DNA of 64,000 bases from Phycisphaerales bacterium (GCA_030748575.1 JASMLR010000001.1:314747-378746), one strand, 5' to 3'. Counted from the stretch's first letter, positions 26,127 through 35,040 are shown. Notes: generated from the letters alone by a model not told the origin. Translations and numbers: made by a program.

Positions 26127-27597
26127 ACCACAACTCGCGCGAAAGAGGGCGTTCCTTGGGGTCGCCATGGTGGCCTTTGCCGAACTGTGGGAACGGGCCA
26201 GTTACTACAGCCTTGTGGCGCTCTTGGCGCTGTACGCCATCGCGCCCATTGCCCATGGCGGGAAGCACGGCGGGCTCGGACTCTCCCAGTCCGACGCCAT
26301 CAAGATCTCGGGGGACTACACCCTGATGGCGTTTGGTCTTCCGGTCGTCTTCGGGTTTCTGGGCGATCGGTTCATTGGCCACTACAGGTCAGTCGTGTTG
26401 GGCGCTGGTGTCATCGTTTCGGGCCATGCGACGCTCTTCTTCGGTGATCACGAGAGCGTGGTTGTGCTCTGGACAGCGCTCTGGCTTGTGGCGTCCGGCA
26501 CCGGCCTGCTCAAGCCGGCGATGCCGTGCCTGGTGAGTTCGTTCTACGGCCAAGACCGCGTGCGTCGCGACCAGGCCTTCAAGTACTACTACATGATGAT
26601 CAACATCGGCGGAATGGCGGGGCCGCTCGTGGCTGGGATCATTCAGGTCAACTACGGGTTTGACTGGGCGTTTCTGTGGGCGGGTCTGGGCATGTCGGTG
26701 GCACTTGTGCTGCTCATTCTCGCTCGCCCCCTCGTACCCACGACCGAGCGAGGCCGGCCCGGTTTCGCCTGCGACGGAGTACCGGAACCGCCCGATCCCA
26801 TCGCGGATGACCCGCCGCGTCGCCGCATCAACATTGGAATGTTGTGCACGCTCTTCGTGCTGTTCATGGTGTGGGCGCTCGCCTACGGGGTGTTTGCCGG
26901 CAGCGCCACGAGCGAACTCATCGGCAACTCGTACGTCGATCGCAACGTGCTCGGTTGGAAGATCCCCGCGGCGGCGATGAACTCGATCGAACCGGCGATC
27001 ATTGTGGTGGCGACCCCGCTTCTCGCCTTCGCCCTCACCAGGCTGGCGCGTCGCGGACGGTTTCCCCATTCCGTGTACCAGATGGTCATCGGCGGCCTTC
27101 TTTCCTGCGCCGCGGTGGTCACGCTCGGGTGGCTCGCCATGTCCATTCCCGCGGGCGCAGCGTCCGCGCCGGTGATTGCCCTGTGGGCCTTTGTCGGGGC
27201 CTACGCCCTCATGAGCGTTGGAGAGGTCCTGGTCTCGCCGGTGTACATGGCCGTCATCACACGGCTGGCGCCCCGGCGGCAGCAGGCGACCTGGCAGGGG
27301 GCGGTGCTGCTGGCGATCGGCATCCTCGGGTTTGCGACCAGCCGAATCGGTGCCTACGCCGAGTCCGAGGGCGGCATTTACCGGGTGGAGACGTTCATCA
27401 TGACGGGCCTGGCGGCTCTGGCCGTGGTGGTGGTGTTTGCGGCCTTCTCGCCCTTGATTGCCCGGGTCATTCAGCGGCACAATCCTCAGAACGTGACGGC
27501 AGATCCCACGCTCGGGGACGAAATCGAGGCGCTGGTTCAGGTCGACGCGAGCGAACCGGCCGTGGGCGTTCGCGTAGAGAAATCCGACGATTCCTGA
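26119..27597 (+). CDS. POT/PTR-family proton-dependent oligopeptide transporter
   Basis: 492 residues, GTG start at 26119 inside the end of the previous gene. The first helix has FAELWERASYYSLVALLAL, the E-x-x-E-R-x-x-Y-Y signature of peptide transporters, with the proton-coupling Glu and Arg. The second motif region FKYYYMMINIGGMAGPL matches the PTR2 pattern. It probably imports di- and tripeptides with protons. A cytoplasmic loop about residue 210-235 is Pro/Arg rich. It ends 68 bases before the next gene, which has its own possible promoter. Confidence 0.9.
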   Translation: MAEPQLARKRAFLGVAMVAFAELWERASYYSLVALLALYAIAPIAHGGKHGGLGLSQSDAIKISGDYTLMAFGLPVVFGFLGDRFIGHYRSVVLGAGVIVSGHATLFFGDHESVVVLWTALWLVASGTGLLKPAMPCLVSSFYGQDRVRRDQAFKYYYMMINIGGMAGPLVAGIIQVNYGFDWAFLWAGLGMSVALVLLILARPLVPTTERGRPGFACDGVPEPPDPIADDPPRRRINIGMLCTLFVLFMVWALAYGVFAGSATSELIGNSYVDRNVLGWKIPAAAMNSIEPAIIVVATPLLAFALTRLARRGRFPHSVYQMVIGGLLSCAAVVTLGWLAMSIPAGAASAPVIALWAFVGAYALMSVGEVLVSPVYMAVITRLAPRRQQATWQGAVLLAIGILGFATSRIGAYAESEGGIYRVETFIMTGLAALAVVVVFAAFSPLIARVIQRHNPQNVTADPTLGDEIEALVQVDASEPAVGVRVEKSDDS

Positions 27598-27665
27598 GTT
27601 CCTCGGGGATGCGATGCAATCTATACTGGCCCGTCCAGTTTGACCTGGCACCCGAGACCTCACCG

Positions 27666-28148
27666 ATGACCAGCTCACATCCAGCCCGGCGACTCCTCCT
27701 CGGCCTGCTCGCCGTTGGCATGGTCTTGAATGGCCGGCTCGCTGTGGCTGACTGCCCCGAACGCAGCCCGGAGGCATGCGTGGACCAGACTGCACCGGCG
27801 TGCCGGACAGCGGCTGCCGCATCGTGCTGTCAGGCGGTGGTTCGGGCTGTAGAGGCGACCTCGTGCTGCATGGCGCGGCGTACCTGCGAGCCCCAACCTG
27901 AGCCCCTCTCTGAGCCGCCTTGTGAGCAGCGGAGCGACTGCAATGATTGCGTGCTGGGTTTGTGCCCGCTGACGCAGTGGGTAGGGGTGGTCGATGATCG
28001 TGATGCGAGCCAATGCGATGCATTGAGATGCGCCCGGGTGGATGTTGATGCCTTGCAGCCGACCTCACCGCCGGCCTGCAGTCATCCGCCACCTTTGCCT
28101 CGCTCGCCTGCCACCCGGCGGGCCCTTCAGAGTGTGTGGCTGACCTGA
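27666..28148 (+). CDS. Exported Cys-rich protein of unknown function
   Basis: 160 residues, Sec signal peptide (LLLGLLAVGMVLNGRLAVADC). The mature part has over a dozen Cys in scattered pairs (SCCQ, SCCM, CPLTQW) and a Pro-rich middle (PQPEPLSEPPCEQ). A hexamer TATACT at 27622-27627 is a possible -10 box. No fold recognised. Together with the next gene it may form a metal-binding or disulfide-rich pair; nothing more can be concluded from sequence. Confidence 0.6.
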   Translation: MTSSHPARRLLLGLLAVGMVLNGRLAVADCPERSPEACVDQTAPACRTAAAASCCQAVVRAVEATSCCMARRTCEPQPEPLSEPPCEQRSDCNDCVLGLCPLTQWVGVVDDRDASQCDALRCARVDVDALQPTSPPACSHPPPLPRSPATRRALQSVWLT

Positions 28149-28236
28149 GCAGCAGGTGTTCATCGCCTGTTCTCAGTTTCTCAGTCATTCAAGGGTTTGC
28201 CCGCCAAGGGCGCCCACTACAACTTTGGAGTTTCAT

Positions 28237-28779
28237 ATGTTTCGTTCCATTCTTGCGCTCGCAGTGAGCGCGATCATCGTCGGCGGTTGCGCCGGAAACC
28301 AGAAGGCGGCCCCAGGTTGTTCGGGCAGCTGTGATGCCGCGGCGTGTGCGGCCACCACCGCCGACGGGAAGCCCGCGTGCCTGGACGGTCTCACCGTCAA
28401 GTGTGGCGGGAAGACATGTACCCTCAAGCGATCCGACGATGGATCATGGGGCATGTTGTGCGACGGGAAGGTGTGCACGACCTCGAAGGCCACGGTCACC
28501 GAGGGCGGCGCCACGATCGAGTGCTGCCGCAAGACGCTGGTCATCAAGAAGACCGCAAACGGCTGCACAGTCGAGTGCGATCAAGGCACCTGCCGCCCCT
28601 CGATCTCCATGACGGCTCAGGGCTGCGTGATCGCCTGCAACACCCCCGGCTCGGGCGGTGGATGCGGCGGTTGCAAGGACGGCAAGAAGGCCGATGGATG
28701 CGGGAAGACCGCAGCTGCTTCGAAGTGCTCAACCCCCGCGGCGGCTGCCGCGGCCGGGTGCTGCAAGTCCAAGGGCTGA
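28237..28779 (+). CDS. Cys-rich lipoprotein, possible metal-binding
   Basis: 180 residues with a lipoprotein signal ending VGGC (about residue 18), so it should be anchored to the membrane. The mature part has about 25 Cys in repeats such as CSGSCDAAACAA, CGGKTCTL, CDGKVCTT and a Gly/Cys tail GGGCGGCKDGKKADGCGK, plus ACCGCC-like AAGCCKSKG at the end. Such density suggests metal ligation or many disulfides. TTTGGAG precedes the ATG. No homologous family recognised. Confidence 0.65.
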   Translation: MFRSILALAVSAIIVGGCAGNQKAAPGCSGSCDAAACAATTADGKPACLDGLTVKCGGKTCTLKRSDDGSWGMLCDGKVCTTSKATVTEGGATIECCRKTLVIKKTANGCTVECDQGTCRPSISMTAQGCVIACNTPGSGGGCGGCKDGKKADGCGKTAAASKCSTPAAAAAAGCCKSKG

Positions 28780-28875
28780 TTCGGTTCTGCTTGGATTGCT
28801 TTGGCGGGCGCGTCGGCTTCGGCCGGCGCGCCCGTTTTGCATGCGGTCCCGCATCGCAGGCGATAGGCTGCCCGG

Positions 28876-29943
28876 ATGCTTGCCTCTCTGCTGTGCTGGG
28901 TCGGAGCCGTCGGTGTTGCCGACGCATCCCAGCATGTGCTGACGCTCCATCGCGGGGACACGGTGCTGGTCGAGGTTCTCGACGCTGATGGCCAGCACGT
29001 CACCGTTCGCCATCCCGTGTTTGGCGAGGTGGCGGTGCCGCTGGACGACATCGCGTCGCTCCAGCAAGCCCCTCAGCAAGCCCCTCAGCAAGTCGCCAGC
29101 GCCTCGCCAGCGTCTGAGCCAGCCGGCGGCGTCTCGCAGATCTCGGCGCGGCCCGGGGCCGCGACGGCGCCGCCCGCCGTGGACCGTGCCGGACGCTCAC
29201 CCGAGGCCGGGAGGCCCCAGGAACCGCCGCCCCCCCCGGCCGCTCCCGCAGCGGCCCCGGCCCCGGCCCCGGCCCCGGAACCTGAACCGGAGGCTGTGCC
29301 CTGGAAGGGGCGGCTTGGCGCAGCGTTCACCGGGAGCCAGACCACCCAGACCACATACAACCTTCGCTTGAGCGGTCGGCTGTATCGCACAGCACCAGAG
29401 AGCAGGACCGATCTCAGCGTCTCCTACTACCTCAACTCCGCCGATGGCAACATCACGGACAATGACCTGCTGGCTCGAGGTGAGCAGAACTGGCTCAATC
29501 CCGAGAGTGAGTGGGAAGTCTTTGTTCAGTCGACCTACCAGTACGACCAGTTCGAGGCATGGGCGCATCGCCTGAGCCCGTATGGCGGATTGGGTCTGCA
29601 GTTGGTCCAGGAGGACGACTTCATGCTCAATGTCAAGGGAGGGGGCGGTGTGACGTGGGAGCAGGGCGCCGGCCTTGTGCGGCCGCAGGCACTGTTTGAG
29701 GTGGAAGTCAATTGGAAGATTGACGAGTTGCAGTCCTTGGCGGGGTACTCGTCCATCGCGCCGGATGTCGAGAACCCCGCTGACTTTCTCGCGACGATCA
29801 AGTGGGACTGGCGGCTGCGGCTGGGCAAGGAGTCGCCACTGGCGTTGAACATCGGCGTTCGTGAAATCTATGACTCAACTCCGGGATCCGGAGCCAATCA
29901 CAGCGACTTCAAGCTGTGGGCGGGGGTCACGTGGGACTTTTGA
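28876..29943 (+). CDS. DUF481 beta-barrel outer-membrane protein with Pro/Ala linker
   Basis: 355 residues: signal peptide, an N-terminal beta domain (LTLHRGDTVLVEVLD ... GEVAVPLDDIASL), then a low-complexity linker (QQAPQQAPQQ, later PPPPPAAPAAAPAPAPAPEP) and a DUF481 porin-like domain beginning WKGRLGAAFTGSQ. DUF481 proteins are usually annotated as salt-stress or outer-membrane beta-barrel proteins. It ends with an aromatic Phe as barrels do. The paralogue 14 bases downstream shares long stretches (YQYDQFEAWAHRLSPYGG). Confidence 0.82.
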   Translation: MLASLLCWVGAVGVADASQHVLTLHRGDTVLVEVLDADGQHVTVRHPVFGEVAVPLDDIASLQQAPQQAPQQVASASPASEPAGGVSQISARPGAATAPPAVDRAGRSPEAGRPQEPPPPPAAPAAAPAPAPAPEPEPEAVPWKGRLGAAFTGSQTTQTTYNLRLSGRLYRTAPESRTDLSVSYYLNSADGNITDNDLLARGEQNWLNPESEWEVFVQSTYQYDQFEAWAHRLSPYGGLGLQLVQEDDFMLNVKGGGGVTWEQGAGLVRPQALFEVEVNWKIDELQSLAGYSSIAPDVENPADFLATIKWDWRLRLGKESPLALNIGVREIYDSTPGSGANHSDFKLWAGVTWDF

Positions 29944-29956
29944 CGGGAGCACCTGA

Positions 29957-30892
29957 GTGAGCAGCGCTTATCTGGTGGCAGGGTTGACTTTGGTTGTGGC
30001 AACCGGCGTGATGGCCGACGAGGCGGTGCACGTGGCGCTTCCTGACGGTGATCGGTTGACCGGCACGCTGGTGTCGACCGACGGGAAGACCACGGTGATT
30101 CACCATGCCGTGCTCGGAGACGTCTCGGTCCCCGCGTCATACGTCGTGGAGGACAAGGCTGATTCAGGTTCAGCGAGCAGTGGTTCCAGCGATGGGGACC
30201 ACGCGGACGGAAACGCCTCGGCCTCCGAGGAACCTGCAGAGGCGAGTCCATGGTCGGGTTCCGTTTCGCTTGCCGCGACGGCGAGCCGCACCTCGAGCAG
30301 TACCTACAACATTCGCCTTGGCGCAGAGGCGCACCGCAAGACCGACGCCGAGCAGTTCGACCTCACCGCGTCGTGGTACTGGAATCAATCCAATGGGGTG
30401 ACTTCCGACAATGACATCCTGGTGCGGGCCGTCCAGGAGTGGTTCATTCCGGAGAGCCGATGGCTCTTGTTTGCGCAAGGGACGTGGCAGTACGATCAGT
30501 TTGAGGACTGGGGCCATCGAGTGAGTCCCTACGGCGGCGTCGGCTATCGCGTGTTCGATCGGGACGACCTGTCCCTGACGCTCAAAGGGGGTGCTGGTGT
30601 GACATGGCAGTACCGAGGGAACGAAGTCGACCCGCAACTGCTGTTTGAGGCGAACACGGACTGGAAGATTGATGATCGACAGAATCTGTCCGGTTTTGCG
30701 TCGATTGCGCCGGATCCCGTGCGGTGGGACCACTACCTCGCGACCCTGTCGGTTGACTGGAAGTACCGATTGGGCGACGAGACGGCCTGGGCCTTCAATG
30801 TTGGCCTCCGAAACATCTACGACTCCAACCCGAGCGGCGGATCGACCGCCAACGACCTGAAGGTGTACGCAGGATTATCAGTGGAGTATTGA
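29957..30892 (+). CDS. DUF481 beta-barrel outer-membrane protein, paralogue
   Basis: 311 residues, GTG start with signal peptide. Same order of parts as the previous gene: short N-terminal beta domain, a Ser/Gly linker (SGSASSGSSDGD) instead of the Pro/Ala one, then DUF481 with WQYDQFEDWGHRVSPYGG and a final LSVEY. Tandem duplication is evident, and linkers are the main difference. It ends convergent with the MgtC-like gene after an 8-bp gap. Confidence 0.82.
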   Translation: MSSAYLVAGLTLVVATGVMADEAVHVALPDGDRLTGTLVSTDGKTTVIHHAVLGDVSVPASYVVEDKADSGSASSGSSDGDHADGNASASEEPAEASPWSGSVSLAATASRTSSSTYNIRLGAEAHRKTDAEQFDLTASWYWNQSNGVTSDNDILVRAVQEWFIPESRWLLFAQGTWQYDQFEDWGHRVSPYGGVGYRVFDRDDLSLTLKGGAGVTWQYRGNEVDPQLLFEANTDWKIDDRQNLSGFASIAPDPVRWDHYLATLSVDWKYRLGDETAWAFNVGLRNIYDSNPSGGSTANDLKVYAGLSVEY

Positions 30893-30900
30893 ACCGTCGC

Positions 30901-32127
30901 TTACCAGGCCGGCCACCAGATGATCAGTGCGGCGCCCCCCGCAATTCCGGCGAGCATGAATGGGAGCAGCAGCGTGAGCAGGCGGCGGCCGCCGAGGCAG
31001 CCCGCCAGGATGGTCTTGAACATGATGTTGCTGATGGCGCCGGTGAGAATGAGCCGCCCGCCTGCCGCGGCGGGAAGATCGCCCTGATCAACCATCTGGG
31101 ATGTTGCCAGTGTGATGGCGTCCATGTCGGTCAGGCCGGAGAGCGCTGCGACGGCGTAGAGACCGGAGTCGCCCAGATACTCCCGCCCGGCCGCGACCGC
31201 CAGGAGTACGCCCGCGTACAACAGGCCGAACACGACCGCGCCGCGGATGCTGGAAGGAGCATGCGAGAGATCCGTCGATGGCTTGTGCCTGCACAGCAGG
31301 ACCAGGGCAATGATCGCCAGCAAGCCCATCCATCCCAGCAGTGCGAACAGGGGCGGGCCGATGTCGGGTAGCGTTCCGCGAGCGACCAGTGCCACCTCGA
31401 AGAGGACCCTGGCGAAGACGACGGTGGACGCGAGCAGCACGATAACGCCCGCTGCGCGGCGGTCGGCGGTTTTGCGGCACTGGCGACTCACTGCGATCGT
31501 CGTTGCGGTGCTCGAAATGAGTCCCCCGAGGATGCCCGCAACGACCGTGCCGGATCGCCGGCCGAAGAGGCGTTGCGCCAGCCAGGCGGCGAGGCTGATG
31601 CCGACGATCAGGACGACCATGAGCCAGACATGGAACGGGTTCAGCACGCCGTATGGGCCCATCGGGACATTGGGCAGCACAGGCAGAATCACCATGCCCA
31701 CCAGAACCAGTTGCACAACGCCTTGCACGTCGGCCTGGCTCGTGGCTTCAATCAACCGCTTGAGCGGCTTCTTCCAATGCAGGAGCAACGCGACGATGCC
31801 GGTCATGACCACGGCCGAGCCCGCGTGGCCACTGGTGCAGAGAAGCCCGACGCAGAACATCACCAGGCCGGCTACGAGGGATGTGAATCCGACTCGCTCG
31901 GCGGATCCTGATCGGATGGCGACCGTCAACGCTGCAAGTGACACAAAGCCGCCCAGAACCACCATGCCGCCCATCGTTTTCGCGAGCAGTCCGCAGAGCG
32001 CGCCGAACATGGTCAGCAGCGTGAAGGTCCGCCCCGCCGGGTGCTGATCAGCCCACTCTCGCTGTAGACCGACCAAGAGCCCGAGGGCCGTGGCAAGTCC
32101 GAGATGGAGGAGGTCTGTCGTCGGCAT
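30901..32127 (-). CDS. MgtC/SapB-like DUF4010 membrane protein
   Basis: 408 residues, about 12 helices. An N-terminal MgtC-like half (LGLATALGLLVGLQREW ... TFTLLTMFGALCGLLA) is joined to a DUF4010 half (GVLNPFHVWLMVVLIVGIS, SGLTDMDAITLATSQM). DUF4010 proteins are probable transporters; substrate unknown. It lies downstream of the Rrf2 gene (gap 27 bp) on the same strand and so may belong to that stress-linked operon. Confidence 0.83.
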   Translation of the reverse strand: MPTTDLLHLGLATALGLLVGLQREWADQHPAGRTFTLLTMFGALCGLLAKTMGGMVVLGGFVSLAALTVAIRSGSAERVGFTSLVAGLVMFCVGLLCTSGHAGSAVVMTGIVALLLHWKKPLKRLIEATSQADVQGVVQLVLVGMVILPVLPNVPMGPYGVLNPFHVWLMVVLIVGISLAAWLAQRLFGRRSGTVVAGILGGLISSTATTIAVSRQCRKTADRRAAGVIVLLASTVVFARVLFEVALVARGTLPDIGPPLFALLGWMGLLAIIALVLLCRHKPSTDLSHAPSSIRGAVVFGLLYAGVLLAVAAGREYLGDSGLYAVAALSGLTDMDAITLATSQMVDQGDLPAAAGGRLILTGAISNIMFKTILAGCLGGRRLLTLLLPFMLAGIAGGAALIIWWPAW

Positions 32128-32154
32128 GTGTCATGCGCGGTCGGAGGATCGGGG

Positions 32155-32646
32155 CTATCTCGACCGTGAGGATGCCCGGAATGATCGTCTGTGACCGGGT
32201 GGGTGCTCGCCCTTGGCGACCGGTCGCATGCCTTCGTCCTGATAGGCCTCTCGGAACGATTCCAGAGTCGTCTCGTGTAGGAGTCGGTCTACCGCGTCCT
32301 GGACCTCCACAAGTTTCCCGTGGAGCGGGCATGGCTCACCGACACCGCAGACACCGCCGCCGAACGGGCACGCGTCAGACGAGTCTTCCCGCTCGAAGAG
32401 CCGGTAGATGTCGAAGAGGCGAATCTTTTTCGGTGGGCGGGCCAGCGTATAGCCGCCCCCTGGCCCGGGCGTGCCGGAGACGAGGCCGGCTTGTGAGAGG
32501 CTCGTCAGGATCTTGGCCACAAACGGACGCTGCAGGCCGCGTGAATCCGCGATCTGGGTTGCCGAAAGGCGGGTGGTCCCTCCGTCGTATACCTCCGCCA
32601 GGCGGGAGGCCGCCGCAATGGCTGTCTCTGTCTGCTTGCTGTACAT
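32155..32646 (-). CDS. Rrf2-family transcriptional regulator with Fe-S type Cys triad
   Basis: 163 residues. Winged helix at the N-terminus (AIAAASRLAEVYDGG, then SATQIADSRGLQRPFVAKILTSL), wing GPGGGYTLARP. Three Cys, CPFGGGVCGVGEPCPLH (about residues 93-108), match the cluster-binding region of NsrR/IscR/RirA-like regulators, which sense NO, iron or cluster status. The last 20 residues are basic. Gene order places it in the nap-region operon (USP, PPOX, Rrf2, DUF4010), so it is a candidate regulator of the nitrate island; the target site is unknown. Confidence 0.87.
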   Translation of the reverse strand: MYSKQTETAIAAASRLAEVYDGGTTRLSATQIADSRGLQRPFVAKILTSLSQAGLVSGTPGPGGGYTLARPPKKIRLFDIYRLFEREDSSDACPFGGGVCGVGEPCPLHGKLVEVQDAVDRLLHETTLESFREAYQDEGMRPVAKGEHPPGHRRSFRASSRSR

Positions 32647-32694
32647 GCGTGTGGTGTCCCTGTCCCTGTGCGTGGGGGCCCGATGAACGGAGGT

Positions 32695-33297
32695 TCAGTG
32701 GGCGTCGTCTCTGGAGTGTTGATGCTCGACGGTCAGCCGTCTCCTGCGAGGAGCCCCATTCTGTGGGCTGAGGACATCAATCGTGTTTGGGTGGATCTGA
32801 ATGACGGCGAAGTGGTCTGGCTGCCACGCCGGATCGTGGTCGCTGCGGTTGAGTGCCTCAAGCCGAAGATCATGCGGTGGCGCCTCGCCCGTGTCGTGCC
32901 GAAGCTGCTGAACGATGGCCCTGATGTGGTGCCAGTGCGCCCGGATCTCCTCGTCGGATGTCACAATGCTCGCTGTGCCGCGGAGCCGCAGTTGCAGGTC
33001 CGTCGGTGCATCGTAGACCACAACACAGGCCGCCGGATCGGCCTGCATCTGGCGGATCTTCGTACTTGCCGCGTCCGCGTGGTACCAGATGGCTCCTTGC
33101 ACTTCAGAGGCGCCGCGCAGCACCATCAGCCGCGCATCGGGACCGCCGCCCTCGGCGGTTGTAGCCAGGACATGCAGGTGCATGGAGTCTTCCGGAGTAT
33201 CCGCCGCGGCCGCGAGCCGGTTCCAGACCCAGTGCAGCAAGGCGGCGTCATCGAGCGCGGCCAGATCGAGCGTGGGGCGTGGTTCAGAAAGACTCAT
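32695..33297 (-). CDS. Pyridoxamine 5'-phosphate oxidase-like FMN-binding protein
   Basis: 200 residues. The split-barrel flavin fold is shown by DARLMVLRGASEVQGAIWYHADAAST, then ACVVVYDAPTDLQLRLRG. Members bind FMN and act in stress or as PNP oxidases; this one has the family C-terminal PAWQPDHFAVIQI but lacks the canonical substrate Arg/Ser pair that I can identify. ATG overlaps the universal stress protein stop (ATGA), so the two are co-translated. A stress role is inferred. Confidence 0.8.
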   Translation of the reverse strand: MSLSEPRPTLDLAALDDAALLHWVWNRLAAAADTPEDSMHLHVLATTAEGGGPDARLMVLRGASEVQGAIWYHADAASTKIRQMQADPAACVVVYDAPTDLQLRLRGTASIVTSDEEIRAHWHHIRAIVQQLRHDTGEAPPHDLRLEALNRSDHDPAWQPDHFAVIQIHPNTIDVLSPQNGAPRRRRLTVEHQHSRDDAH

Positions 33298-34241
33298 GCC
33301 GGGACCTCGTTTGTATCGGCAGGGGACAGGGCAATGCTCTGGTCAGCGGCTGGCGAGCGGGCCGTGAGAACGGGCCGGGCGTGCCCTTCAAGGAGACGCT
33401 GAGCGGCACTCCCCAGAATCATGCGTTGCATCACGGTATGCCCACGCGTGCCGACGGCGATGAAATCACAATCGGCTTCTTCCGCGTAGTGCTCCAGGCT
33501 TTGAGCAGCCTGTCCTGTGGTGGCTGCAAAGGTTGCTTCGACACCTCCGCCGGTGGCGTCCGCGGCGAGTCCCTCAAGCATGTGCAAGGCCTCGCGGCGG
33601 CGGTGCTCGACCAGTTCATCGGTCACCTGGGCCGGGCCGTACCCCATAGCCTCATACGGCATCGATGGTGACTCGCACACATGCAGGAGTGTCAGCCGCC
33701 CGCCGCCTGCGGCGCCGAGCAGCCGGATGGCGGCGGTCGTTGCCAGAGCCGACTCTTCGGAGAAGTCGACGCCCACCAGCCCGTGCAGCGGTCGGGCCGC
33801 ATCGGGGCCCGACTGAGGCGGCAGCGACAAGACTGGGCATGGCGCAAAGCGAACAAGCCTGCGGGCCGTCGTGCCGAGACGGACCCATGGCAACTTGGAG
33901 TGGCCGCGCACGCCGATGATGAGCAGGTCGGACCGGGCGCGGGCCGCTTGCTCGACAATGGCCTCCCAGACGGGGCGGCCGGACGTGACGGATGTCTCGA
34001 TGTGGGCGTCGCTGCCGTCGAGGCTCGCGGCCGTCGTCTGGAGCGTTTCCTCGGCAGCAGTGGCCGCCGCCGGGCCGTGGGCGGCGTCGACCACGTGGGT
34101 GATGTGGAGGGTGGTCCCTGGCGATTGGAAGGTAGAGGCGGCCCATGCGACCGCGGCATTCCCGGCGGGAGATGCGTCGGTGGCGACCAGAATGCGAAAG
34201 CCGCCGTGGGTAACGTGCTCCGGGTGGGACGCGGTCGGCAT
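33294..34241 (-). CDS. Tandem-domain universal stress protein
   Basis: 315 residues holding two USP domains. Nucleotide-binding G-x2-G-x9-G-[ST] motifs appear in each: IIGVRGHSKLPWVRLGTT (about 110-127) and AVGTRGHTVMQRMILGSA (about 265-283). It is typical of anaerobic or starvation regulons. It is the first gene of a four-gene minus-strand set (USP, PPOX, Rrf2, DUF4010). A palindrome 43 bases upstream may control the set. Confidence 0.88.
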   Translation of the reverse strand: MPTASHPEHVTHGGFRILVATDASPAGNAAVAWAASTFQSPGTTLHITHVVDAAHGPAAATAAEETLQTTAASLDGSDAHIETSVTSGRPVWEAIVEQAARARSDLLIIGVRGHSKLPWVRLGTTARRLVRFAPCPVLSLPPQSGPDAARPLHGLVGVDFSEESALATTAAIRLLGAAGGGRLTLLHVCESPSMPYEAMGYGPAQVTDELVEHRRREALHMLEGLAADATGGGVEATFAATTGQAAQSLEHYAEEADCDFIAVGTRGHTVMQRMILGSAAQRLLEGHARPVLTARSPAADQSIALSPADTNEVPA

Positions 34242-34283
34242 GGGCGCAGGCCTCCACCCGCGATCCTATGGCGACGAAGCGGG

Positions 34284-34298
34284 TTTGCCTAGGGCAAA
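34284..34298. promoter_or_regulatory. Palindrome TTTGCC-N3-GGCAAA before the USP operon
   Basis: A perfect 6-3-6 palindrome, 34284-34289 and 34293-34298, lies 43-57 bases upstream of the USP start and just past the napB stop. Its place suits an operator for the USP operon; the binding factor is unknown. Confidence 0.55.
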
Positions 34299-34305
34299 GG
34301 ACGAA

Positions 34306-35028
34306 TCATCGGTAAAGATTTCTGCTATTCTGTGCCGGGCCCCCAATCGCGTCGCCACGCGTGCTGAGGCCCTCGGGTTGCCCCGATTGCGACACATGAC
34401 ACTGGATGCAGTTGGCCCGCTCCGGGTGGCTCGTCTGGAGACCTGCCCACCCAAGACGACCGTGGCATGCGAGGCAGTTCGTTCGCATCAAGGTCCCATG
34501 GGGCATGGTCGGCGGCGCTTCTGCCCAGGCTCTGGTGGAGGGCCCCGTCCGGAAGCGTCCCTCGAAGGTCGATGACGGCAGGGATGGGCCCGCCGCGCGT
34601 GCTGCGAATGCGAGCGGAGCTTCGGCGGTTACGTGGCACTGCTCGCACGCCGCCAGATAGGGGTGAGGCATGGCTCGGGCCACCTGCGCGCCCATCTTGA
34701 AACCGGCGCCGTGGCAATCGAGGCACGACTTGGTGTGCGTGAACGACTCCACGTCGTGGGGAATGACCGGGGGCGCCCCGTCGTAGGCGCGTCGCTCGGC
34801 GCGGGCCTTGAGCGACGCCAGGCACACCTGCTCCTGATCTGCAAGCACGGGCAGCCGTCTGATGAGGGGCTCCCCCTGCGCCGCGGGTGTGGTCAGCATT
34901 CGGGTCGGTGAGTCGGCCGGCGGCGGCGTTGGTGCTGCCGGTCGGTCACTGGTCCCGGCGGCCAGCAGCGTGGCGCCTGCAACCAGCGCGGCGGCCGCAG
35001 TGAGCGCGATGGATTGGAGTCGAGTCAT
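34306..35028 (-). CDS. napB: NapB-like periplasmic nitrate reductase cytochrome c subunit, duplicated four-haem form
   Basis: 240 residues with a signal peptide (ALTAAAALVAGATLLAAG). Two NapB-like halves are visible: YDGAPPVIPH, CLDCH (102-106), CEQCH (128-132), then EAPPTMPHG, CLACH (185-189), CIQCH (207-211). Ordinary NapB has one such half and two haems. It passes electrons to NapA in the periplasm. Starts 12 bases after the napA stop. The duplication would give two extra haems, perhaps for longer-range electron transfer or for linking to the tetrahaem and octahaem cytochromes nearby. Confidence 0.88.
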   Translation of the reverse strand: MTRLQSIALTAAAALVAGATLLAAGTSDRPAAPTPPPADSPTRMLTTPAAQGEPLIRRLPVLADQEQVCLASLKARAERRAYDGAPPVIPHDVESFTHTKSCLDCHGAGFKMGAQVARAMPHPYLAACEQCHVTAEAPLAFAARAAGPSLPSSTFEGRFRTGPSTRAWAEAPPTMPHGTLMRTNCLACHGRLGWAGLQTSHPERANCIQCHVSQSGQPEGLSTRGDAIGGPAQNSRNLYR

Positions 35029-35040
35029 GGCGATCCTCCA

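Noticed and set aside
26389..28188. Long minus-strand frame opposite the POT transporter
   Set aside because: No domain, biased composition, fully covered by genes with clear families on the other strand.
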